In this document: positions 1 to 6,508 of the stretch, piece by piece | How positions within the stretch are numbered: the stretch's first letter is position 1 | Layout of the letters: each line of letters opens with the position of its first letter | Assembly (NCBI GenBank): GCA_008501785.1 | Contig: QQUD01000599.1 | Location: forward strand, 1 to 9,388 | Direction of reading: 5' to 3' | Length of the DNA stretch: 9,388 nt | Origin: Chloroflexota bacterium | GTDB lineage: Bacteria; Chloroflexota; Anaerolineae; Promineifilales; Promineifilaceae | Translations under genes and position numbers: made by a program | Notes under the pieces: generated by a model | Seen by the model: only the letters and a program-made list of their open reading frames with translations | The model's database searches: none | Told to the model about the DNA's origin: nothing

Positions 1-1
1 A

Positions 2-589
2 GTGGATTTATCTCACACGACTCCTGGGGATAAATTCGCAATAAACCCTCAAATTACCATCACTGATAACGTCATTCATGTCACATATACAGAACAAAAC
101 CTAACTATCGCAGAACCGGAAGATGAACAATATATTTATCATATAAGCTGTTCTTTGTTAACAGATGATTGTCTACATCAAAACGATTGGGAATCTCATG
201 GACAAATTTCAAAACGGCTAGGGGCTAACACAGGTTCACCCGGTTCTGTGCAGTCAACAATTAACGGTAATGGAAATTGCCTGCTGGTTTATTATCATGG
301 GGTAAAATTTGATCCAACTGACGCCAATTGGGATGAAAGTAATGAGCTAATTTGGGGGAATTCTAATTGCGGTGGCGAAGCCTGGACAACTAACGGGGAA
401 AGTGCTTTGATAAATAGCGACAATGTGCAATTAATCCGTCCAGATATTGATATACAAAACGACACATTTGCCTATCTCGTTTATGAAAAAGACGATAGTA
501 ATGGTACCAGCCAAATTCAATTTATGCGCAGTGAGCCACTTATTATAGGCAACCCAATTATTTATTTACCAATTATATTCAGACAATAG
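2..589 (+). CDS. C-terminal part of an exported propeller-like protein with YLPIIFR tail (5'-partial)
   Basis: This open frame enters from the window's left edge. The GTG at base 2 is probably internal, because there is no room for a ribosome binding site or signal peptide, so the 195 residues seen are the end of a longer protein. The visible part has beta-strand-rich repeats of the type IHVTYTE...IYHIS and RPDIDIQNDTFAYLVYE...IQFMRS, which resemble sialidase-like or BNR-like propeller blades in secreted Chloroflexota proteins. No catalytic residues can be assigned. It ends in PIIYLPIIFRQ, a short hydrophobic tail capped by a basic residue; similar tails (xYLPLVxR) are, from memory, common on exported Chloroflexota proteins and may be a sorting or anchoring signal. 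The next gene starts 13 bases downstream, which suggests one operon. An extracellular location is inferred; the function is unknown. Confidence 0.6.
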   Translation: MDLSHTTPGDKFAINPQITITDNVIHVTYTEQNLTIAEPEDEQYIYHISCSLLTDDCLHQNDWESHGQISKRLGANTGSPGSVQSTINGNGNCLLVYYHGVKFDPTDANWDESNELIWGNSNCGGEAWTTNGESALINSDNVQLIRPDIDIQNDTFAYLVYEKDDSNGTSQIQFMRSEPLIIGNPIIYLPIIFRQ

Positions 590-602
590 CTAAGGATTGT
601 GA

Positions 603-1277
603 ATGAACCGTTTGGAATGGATATTAGGCATAATGCTCGTATTGCTGCTGATAGTAGTCGTTGTACTTTCTCTGCTGTTTTGGTTCCGCCCCGACAGTAC
701 GCAAGTAGTAGGTGCACCTAATTCAGCAACCACCATTGCGCAAAAAGCACAAATTGTGGAACCGACACCTGTCTTTGAAGGCCGCACTGCTAAAATTGCT
801 TTTGCAGCAGCACGTAATCGAGCAGCCTTATGGCAAGCAGATGCCGAACTATTAACAGCTTCTGCAACTTTTTCTCAAGGTGCAACACCTGAAATATTGT
901 TGGCTGGGGAAACGAGCTGGGCATTTTCTTTTTATTCCCCAACATCAGGCAAATCGGCCACATTTTCTGTGATTGAAAATGATGCCACGCTCGTTGGTAC
1001 GGGCAGCAGCGAGCAGGTATACACGCCGCTCAACATTACTAACTGGCAGCTCGACAGTGATGATGCTGTTGGTATCATGCTCGAGTCTGGCGGAAAAGAA
1101 ATGATTGAAGAGGAAGGGATTACAATTTTAACGATGGCATTATTGGCGGGAAATCAGAATGACTCAAATGAGCTTGAGTGGCTAGTATCGTTGATTGCAC
1201 CGCAAAACGGCCGTATTCTCGATCTTCGCCTCAACGCTGTTTCCGGGGAAATGATTGAAATAATACAGGTACCTTAA
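603..1277 (+). CDS. Single-pass membrane protein of unknown function in the Tad-like operon
   Basis: The protein has 224 residues. Residues 7-28 form one long hydrophobic helix (WILGIMLVLLLIVVVVLSLLFWF) following a short N-terminus with one arginine, so it is probably a signal anchor with the remainder outside the membrane. The external part, about residues 50-224, is predicted by eye to be mainly beta-strand. It closes with a segment (NGRILDLRLNAVSGEMIEI) that vaguely recalls the end of PepSY-like domains, but I would not assign a family on that. AAGGA at 592-596 lies 6 bases before the ATG and supports this start. The gene sits between the propeller-like protein and the TadE-like gene with gaps of 13 and 40 bases, so it probably belongs to the same transcript and acts at the cell surface. 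One ACGGCCGT palindrome lies near its 3' end (1207-1214). Confidence 0.75.
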   Translation: MNRLEWILGIMLVLLLIVVVVLSLLFWFRPDSTQVVGAPNSATTIAQKAQIVEPTPVFEGRTAKIAFAAARNRAALWQADAELLTASATFSQGATPEILLAGETSWAFSFYSPTSGKSATFSVIENDATLVGTGSSEQVYTPLNITNWQLDSDDAVGIMLESGGKEMIEEEGITILTMALLAGNQNDSNELEWLVSLIAPQNGRILDLRLNAVSGEMIEIIQVP

Positions 1278-1317
1278 GAAAAATATGTGTGTATTTGCAG
1301 GAAAGGAATATAGCGTG

Positions 1318-2625
1318 ATGAAGAAACAAAATATTGACACATTAACAGGACGTAAAGGGCAAAGTCTTGTTGAACTTGCTCTCTTTTTGCCTATTTTCTT
1401 AATCATCATTGCTGGGGTTGTGGAAGTAAGTCAATTGGTCATCACTCAAAATAGGATTACCGATGCAGCACGTGCTAGCAGTCGTTTTGGCGTAAATGGG
1501 GGACAAGACGATGATATGGTCTCCGTCATCCGAGGGGCCATCACAGATACCCTGGGCTGGGATGAATCAAAATGGGACATCTGGGTGATTCACGGCAAAT
1601 TAGACGAAGCAGGAACCAGTTTTTTACCCGGCACCTGGGAATTTACCCATGAGTTTGGCTATTCCAATACCGTACGTAGTGCTGACCTCGATATTGCCCA
1701 GATTCAAGCCAAAATTATTGACGAACTGCAGCTTGATCACACAGGGAATAGCAGTACAGATAATATTGCTGGTGATTTAGAAATCGTTGGCACGTATATC
1801 ATTCATGATATTGAATCTATGCTAGGATTTGACTCGATACCAGCTCTGGCAAGCATCAACTCGGTTTCAGAATTGAATGTGATGCGTCTCGCCTCAACGA
1901 GTGCACAAAATACGATTGGCTGTTCTGCTTTCCCAATCGCAGTCAGCGCAGGCATCCGCTCTGTAACGCCCTCAGGAACAACCGAAGGGAACCCCTTCCC
2001 AAATGCAGACGATTTCGAATACCCTTTATTGCCGCCTAATTACGAATCATTTCAAGTTTTTCATACGGACAATGCTAGTCTAGAAGAAGCAACCGAAGGG
2101 ACTATTTTCAAGGTTTCGCGAGGATTTAATTATAGTGATGGAAACTTTGGCTGGCTGAAATGGAACTTAGGTATCATCGATATTGAAAGTAGTGGATTAG
2201 GCGCAACGGCCGTTCTATCAAACAGCCTCGCCTGGCCAGGGGACAGTACCGACTATTTCGATCATAATGATGATGGTGCTGGTGTGGCAGATGGATACGA
2301 CCATGTTGTTCGTGGTTTTGTCCAACCAGGTGATACGACAACCCAAGCGTTACGCAAAGAAGGCTGGGTAAGCGGTAGCTCAGCACAATTACCAGAAGTA
2401 TCAGAGGCGGTTAATGCACTTATTGATTCCGGCACAGGTTTGCGTGTCATCGTGTTTAATACTGCAGAATCTGGATCTGCACAGTTCCCAGACGGCCGTT
2501 ATTTCATCAAACAGTTCGACATTTTCCGTATTCTTGGTTATGGCAACAGCGCCGGAGACGAATGGTTATTGCTTCAATACATCCGCCCAGATAACTCATG
2601 CGGCGAACCGCTAGAAACACCTTAA
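1318..2625 (+). CDS. TadE-like pseudopilin with a large C-terminal extracellular domain
   Basis: The protein has 435 residues from the ATG at 1318. This start is preferred over an in-frame ATG at 1285 because GGAAAGGA (1300-1307) sits at the right distance; a GTG at 1315 is also possible. Residues 14-60 match the TadE-like family (PF07811 type): GQSLVELALFLP, a membrane helix, then an amphipathic stretch ending ITDAARASSRFG. Gly14 followed by Q-S-L-V-Glu19 fits a class IVb prepilin cleavage site with Glu at +5; TadE and TadF are known to be processed by the TadV peptidase in other bacteria. Known TadE proteins are far shorter (roughly 150-200 residues). Here a long external domain follows, including GNFGWLKWN at about 275 and an Asp-rich loop at 312-328 (NDDGAGVADGYD) that could bind calcium. 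The likely role is a minor pilin or pilus-assembly factor of a Tad/Flp pilus. Confidence 0.85.
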   Translation: MKKQNIDTLTGRKGQSLVELALFLPIFLIIIAGVVEVSQLVITQNRITDAARASSRFGVNGGQDDDMVSVIRGAITDTLGWDESKWDIWVIHGKLDEAGTSFLPGTWEFTHEFGYSNTVRSADLDIAQIQAKIIDELQLDHTGNSSTDNIAGDLEIVGTYIIHDIESMLGFDSIPALASINSVSELNVMRLASTSAQNTIGCSAFPIAVSAGIRSVTPSGTTEGNPFPNADDFEYPLLPPNYESFQVFHTDNASLEEATEGTIFKVSRGFNYSDGNFGWLKWNLGIIDIESSGLGATAVLSNSLAWPGDSTDYFDHNDDGAGVADGYDHVVRGFVQPGDTTTQALRKEGWVSGSSAQLPEVSEAVNALIDSGTGLRVIVFNTAESGSAQFPDGRYFIKQFDIFRILGYGNSAGDEWLLLQYIRPDNSCGEPLETP

Positions 2626-2649
2626 TAAAAATCAGGCAGGTAAATATAT

Positions 2650-4587
2650 ATGAAAGTAATAAATCGAATCAATTTTCACAATTTACCAATCAAACACAAG
2701 GAACAAGGTCAAAGCATTGTTTTAATTGCCCTGATCTTGGTAGCATTGCTCCTATTTGTGGGCATTGCCGTCGATGTTGGCTTCATCTTTGCGAGAGGCT
2801 CACAGTTACAGGCAGCCGTCGATTCCGCTGCACTTTCCGGTGTATCAGAACTCATTCTGGCAGCCGATCAATTTGAAACTGGTCCTGCTGATATCAAAGC
2901 TGGGCAATTCCTCAACGCCAACGGCGTCCCTATCACAAACACCGATGGAATTACCGTTACCTTTGCCTCTGGTCGAGCACTAACCCCGTTAGGTGTTACC
3001 GAATACAGCATCACCGTTACCTGGCCAATTGAACTCTTCTTTTTGCGGTTGATACGTGATGATCCGGTTGATCTGACTCGCTCTGCCACGGCTGGCGTTA
3101 GCGTTTTGACAGATATTTACGCCAGCCGTCGCGTCCAGGATGGGACAGTTTCTACCTCAACACAAGGCATATTTGGCCCCCATGTTTGCACCCGATTTGG
3201 CGATCCTTTCTCTCCCAATTCAAGCCCCTGGGAACCAGACAGCTACACTTATCGCTATCGCATCATGATACCTAAAGAATATACACATGATGTTGTACGT
3301 GTTGAATTATTTGATCCCGATTCTGTCAATAATGATGAAAATAATTTCACGCTGCAACGAAGCAGTTTTGCTATTATTGATGGTGGCATGAACCCTACTG
3401 ATGATCGTTTCTGTGGTTCACCGAATCCAGAAATAGAGGTTCCGCCAGGAGAAGACCCTGTGCCTCGTCCCCAACAAGCAATGCAAAGGAATCCCTGTGT
3501 TTTTGAAACGGAAGAATATCTTTTGGTTGAAGATGGCTTGGCTACAATTGATCAAGTCAACCCATTTTGGTATATGCGAATCGATGAGAACCGGGGCGTT
3601 GGCGGAGGAAATGGGAATGGCGAATGCAACCCGCCTCTTGCACCTGGTGAAGACCCACCTCCATACAATCCTAGCTACAATACCCAAACGCTTTTTCAAC
3701 TTTACTATTTCCGACAAACAACAGATGGGCGACCTTTTCGAGAGAATATTGCCAGCTACTACGGCAATACAGGGGATGCAAGAGATGTTTTTGGATATCA
3801 TGACACTGATTTACGCTGGGTATCTCCAGGAGCCGATAAACAAGGAAATGATTACCCCGATGCGCCCGGTGTGGTGGAAATCCCAACAGTTGAGGGAGAT
3901 ACATCTTTCGAAGTTAACCTAAATTCTATCGACAATATTATGGTCGATGCCAGCTCTGGCGCAAGATACTTGTGGCTTGACGTCACATCCGTGAGCGGCG
4001 CATCAGAAAATGGCTTTGAAATTTGGGCAGGGCCAGACAGCTATGTGGACACCTCTGCTACAAACGTCAACACCAGGAATTTAGCTGCACTCAATACGCC
4101 CGGCTCCCATGATTCTGATGGCGTTGTCATTTTCGCATTGGGACGATTACCTTTAAACTCCGTTTATGAAAACGCTGTCGATATTCCATTGCTTTATGTT
4201 GGGCCAGAACAAGCAGGGTCAACACTTACGATTAGCCTATTCGACACGGACTCTGGCGCTGACGCACCGATCACTTTCTTTTTTGACACAATCAATCAAT
4301 CTGACTGGTCTATGACATTTAGTGACCCAGGTAAAGATGATCCAGATGGTGTGGCAGATGGTGTGAGGTGTGCAATAGATAATAACGGTTGTAATAATCT
4401 TTGGATTACACCCCCTTATCAAATTACGATTCCTGGTGATCTCACAAACTGTGATTACGGAAATCCAACCCAGGAAAATTGCACCCCCTTCTATGGGGGG
4501 CGTGTGATGGTGAACTATAATGGCGGTCAATATGATAGTTATGGATGGCAGATACAGTTGAGCGGTCTGCCCTATCTCATCAGATAA
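2650..4587 (+). CDS. TadG-like Flp pilus-assembly protein with large extracellular region
   Basis: The protein has 645 residues. AGGCAGG just upstream of the ATG at 2650 supports the start. Residues 18-70 match the putative Flp pilus-assembly TadE/G-like N-terminal family (PF13400 type): EQGQSIVLIALILVALLLFVGIA as the membrane helix, then DVGFIFARGSQLQAAVDSAALSGV, the characteristic repetitive Ala/Asp helix. As usual for TadG, the +5 Glu of true pilins is replaced by a hydrophobic residue (Leu25). The long external part has no VWA domain that I can find, unlike classical TadG. It holds two similar beta-rich stretches (around 198-222, YRYRIMIPKEY...VRVELFDPDS, and around 510-545, IPLLYVGPEQ...LTISLFDTDS), suggesting an internal duplication. 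An Asp-rich loop at 559-580 (DDPDGVADG) resembles calcium-binding loops. It is 24 bases from the TadE-like gene, so probably co-transcribed; it would act at the membrane or pilus base. Confidence 0.82.
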   Translation: MKVINRINFHNLPIKHKEQGQSIVLIALILVALLLFVGIAVDVGFIFARGSQLQAAVDSAALSGVSELILAADQFETGPADIKAGQFLNANGVPITNTDGITVTFASGRALTPLGVTEYSITVTWPIELFFLRLIRDDPVDLTRSATAGVSVLTDIYASRRVQDGTVSTSTQGIFGPHVCTRFGDPFSPNSSPWEPDSYTYRYRIMIPKEYTHDVVRVELFDPDSVNNDENNFTLQRSSFAIIDGGMNPTDDRFCGSPNPEIEVPPGEDPVPRPQQAMQRNPCVFETEEYLLVEDGLATIDQVNPFWYMRIDENRGVGGGNGNGECNPPLAPGEDPPPYNPSYNTQTLFQLYYFRQTTDGRPFRENIASYYGNTGDARDVFGYHDTDLRWVSPGADKQGNDYPDAPGVVEIPTVEGDTSFEVNLNSIDNIMVDASSGARYLWLDVTSVSGASENGFEIWAGPDSYVDTSATNVNTRNLAALNTPGSHDSDGVVIFALGRLPLNSVYENAVDIPLLYVGPEQAGSTLTISLFDTDSGADAPITFFFDTINQSDWSMTFSDPGKDDPDGVADGVRCAIDNNGCNNLWITPPYQITIPGDLTNCDYGNPTQENCTPFYGGRVMVNYNGGQYDSYGWQIQLSGLPYLIR

Positions 4588-4783
4588 TTAAGTATGCTAG
4601 TAACGGGTGCTGTTTTACACAGCACCTGTTTAATAAGTACTGGAGTCATATTTACGAATAAGCGCTGTAATGGAAAATATAAATATATCTGCAAGTGAAT
4701 TGGATTTATCTTGAATTATTATTTATTAGACAAAACCCAAAACATAGTCAAAAAAGGCCACTTGCACGAAAGGAGATTACGCA
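4588..4783 (+). promoter_or_regulatory. AT-rich intergenic leader before the pilin-fusion gene
   Basis: This 196-base gap lies between the TadG-like gene and the pilin-fusion gene. It begins with a hairpin (annotated separately) and then becomes very AT-rich at about 4672-4740. A TATTAT (4717-4722) could be a -10 box, but I see no good -35 at 16-18 bases upstream, so the promoter is only suspected from the hairpin and the AT-rich tract. AAAGGAG at 4769-4775, 8 bases before the ATG at 4784, is a strong ribosome binding site. I see no small gene or riboswitch here. Confidence 0.3.
4602..4630 (+). terminator. Hairpin after the TadG-like gene, possible terminator or attenuator
   Basis: AACGGGTGCTGT (4602-4613) pairs with ACAGCACCTGTT (4619-4630) as a 12-base-pair stem with a single G-U pair and a 5-base loop (TTTAC). 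It starts 14 bases after the TadG-like stop codon. The T-tract is weak (TAATAAG follows the stem), so it may terminate only partly, or protect the 3' end of the upstream transcript. Either way it could uncouple expression of the pilin-fusion gene from the operon in front. Confidence 0.5.
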
Positions 4784-6409
4784 ATGAAACGGCCAATGTA
4801 CCCACCTGATAAACCATCATCAAGAGAATCACAGGACAACCAAGCTGGTCAAGGTTTTACAGAATACGCAATTATCTTAATGTTAGTTGGTATTTCTGTA
4901 GTTTTGATCATTACGGTCATGGGACCAACATTAGAAGGTGTTTTTTCCCGCATTGCCCGCCAGGATAGAATGGCCCCTCCTAATCTGGCAAATTATACAC
5001 CTCCACCAACTTCTACAGAGGACCCATCGGGTGGCACCCCAACTTCAACCCCAACACAAGTGCCGGCTGGTTCAACAGAGACACCAACACCCTCTATCAC
5101 ACCCACACCAACAGAAACCCCCACGACAACCCCTACTGTAGAAGCCTCACCAACGGCAACGCTACCTCCATTGTCAAATTTATGTTTAAATCCAGGGGTC
5201 ACAACCAGTCAATCATCGACGGCTTCGAGCTATGATGCCGCTCGTGCTTGTAATGGCAATACAAATGGGGTTTTGGCTAACGGATCTGTTTCTCGTACCA
5301 ATAGTGAACCGAATGCATACTGGGAAGTTAGCCTAGGGAAGGCTTATGTTTTGCAGCAATTAAAAATTTTTAACAGAACAGATGCAGATGTAAACGACTT
5401 ATCTAATTTTTATGTGTTTGTAACAAACAGCTCTACTGGGTTTTCCTCAACAGATTTAACAGAAACGCGGAATGATCGCTCTGTCACAGAATACTTTTTC
5501 ACCGGTGGTGTTGATTCAATAGCAAAAGCCATGAACAATATTCCCGCAACACATATTCGTATCCAATTGGGCGGGACTGGCAATTTAAATCTGGCTGAAG
5601 TGGAAATAATTGGTGCATCCTATATTGCCAACCAATGTGATACGCTAGCTGATATGTTCTATATTTTTGATACTTCTGGCAGTATGTCTTGGGATTTTCC
5701 AGGTGAGTTTCCATCAAAAATTGCTGCAGCAAAAGATGCTGTGATTACCGTGAACAATGCTATTGCCGCAGCAGGTGGTGATAGCCGAGTTGGATTTGTT
5801 ACTTTTACAACCAATGGCACTTATACGGATTACCGAGAACGATTGAACATTGACCTTGATACAATCGCGCTAACGGAAAACATTGCTGGTGTTAATGCAA
5901 TTGTGGAAAATTGGCAAGCAGTTGGCGGGACGCCAACTGGCGCTGCTATTAATGAAGCTCGAAGGACAATGGTTAATACTTGGGATCCGCTACGTACTCC
6001 AGTTGTTGTCCTGGTTAGCGATGGTGTGCCCACCGTTGACCAAGATGGTCTTTATTATGCTGACAGCCATGTCCAAAATGTTGTTATTTATGGTGCGCCC
6101 CATACCGCCGACTATGTTGAGAATACTGGAAACTGGCAAAGTGGCTGGCGTTACTATTCAAGCAACAGAGCAGGCTATGTTGTAGCAGACACAATGCGTG
6201 AAATTCAAGAGTTGAAGAGTTCGTTACCGGATGTTACTGTACACAGCATTGCTATTGGTGGTAACACGAACGGCGGCTTTAATACAGAAGTTTTACAATA
6301 TGTCGCCGATATCGGGGGTGGTGATTATGTTCCTGCAGATAATCCTACCCAATTAACCGATCAATTGATGGCGATTTTTAATTCGATTTCTTGTAACCCT
6401 GACTCGTAA
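4784..6409 (+). CDS. Flp-type pilin fused to an F-type-lectin-like domain and a VWA domain (putative pilus-tip adhesin)
   Basis: The protein has 541 residues. The start is fixed by AAAGGAG 8 bases upstream. Residues 22-57 look like a Flp/class IVb prepilin: Gly22 cleavage site, Q-G-F-T, then Glu27-Tyr28 at +5/+6, a 20-residue hydrophobic helix, and a short amphipathic end (GVFSRIARQ). Residues 73-130 form a Pro/Thr/Ser linker. Residues about 132-279 resemble the F-type lectin/F5/8C galactose-binding fold: SQSSTASSYDAARACNGNT, ANGSV, SEPNAYWEVSLG, NRTD, LSNFYVFV, and IRIQLGGTGNLNLAEVEI. Residues about 288-535 are a von Willebrand A domain with a complete MIDAS: D296-T-S-G-S-M, Thr383 in GGTPTG, and Asp413 in VSDG. 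True Flp pilins have only 50-80 residues, so this is an unusual fusion. It probably caps or decorates a Tad pilus and binds glycans or protein ligands through a metal ion. The fused domain order is seen directly; the tip location is inference. Confidence 0.85.
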   Translation: MKRPMYPPDKPSSRESQDNQAGQGFTEYAIILMLVGISVVLIITVMGPTLEGVFSRIARQDRMAPPNLANYTPPPTSTEDPSGGTPTSTPTQVPAGSTETPTPSITPTPTETPTTTPTVEASPTATLPPLSNLCLNPGVTTSQSSTASSYDAARACNGNTNGVLANGSVSRTNSEPNAYWEVSLGKAYVLQQLKIFNRTDADVNDLSNFYVFVTNSSTGFSSTDLTETRNDRSVTEYFFTGGVDSIAKAMNNIPATHIRIQLGGTGNLNLAEVEIIGASYIANQCDTLADMFYIFDTSGSMSWDFPGEFPSKIAAAKDAVITVNNAIAAAGGDSRVGFVTFTTNGTYTDYRERLNIDLDTIALTENIAGVNAIVENWQAVGGTPTGAAINEARRTMVNTWDPLRTPVVVLVSDGVPTVDQDGLYYADSHVQNVVIYGAPHTADYVENTGNWQSGWRYYSSNRAGYVVADTMREIQELKSSLPDVTVHSIAIGGNTNGGFNTEVLQYVADIGGGDYVPADNPTQLTDQLMAIFNSISCNPDS

Positions 6410-6502
6410 TCACGAAAGGGACGAATAAGACGAAAGAAATTAAAGAGCCTGTGCGCGAATAAGCGGCAGGCTCTTTTTTTGCATCACGAATGGGACGAAT
6501 GG
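6410..6502. repeat. Imperfect direct repeat TCACGAAnGGGACGAAT flanking the terminator
   Basis: TCACGAAAGGGACGAATAA (6410-6428) and TCACGAATGGGACGAATGG (6484-6502) match at 16 of their first 17 bases and lie on either side of the terminator hairpin, between two converging genes. Relatives of the CACGAA/ACGAAT unit also appear at 4653 (ACGAATAAG), 6454 (GCGAATAAG), 8451 (reverse orientation, TTATTCGTGC) and 8479 (CACGAAAGG). All lie in gaps between genes. This suggests a family of short dispersed intergenic repeats; no function is evident. Confidence 0.5.
6442..6480. terminator. Bidirectional intrinsic terminator between convergent genes
   Basis: AAAGAGCCTG (6442-6451) pairs perfectly with CAGGCTCTTT (6467-6476) across a 15-base loop, and the T-run extends to 6480 (7 T in all). 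This is a classic rho-independent terminator for the plus-strand pilin-fusion gene, whose stop codon is 32 bases upstream. On the other strand the stem is followed by TTTAATTTCTTTCG, so it can also serve the glycosidase gene arriving from the right. Confidence 0.88.
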
Positions 6503-6508
6503 ATAAAT

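Noticed and set aside
1285..1317. Upstream ATG for the TadE-like gene
   Set aside because: The ATG at 1285 lacks a ribosome binding site, and the extra residues (MCVFAGKEYSV) cover the GGAAAGGA site that serves the ATG at 1318.
5000..5170. Repeated ACACCAACA-type units as a possible CRISPR or tandem repeat array
   Set aside because: The units are irregular and keep the reading frame for a Pro/Thr linker; there are no constant repeats with unique spacers.
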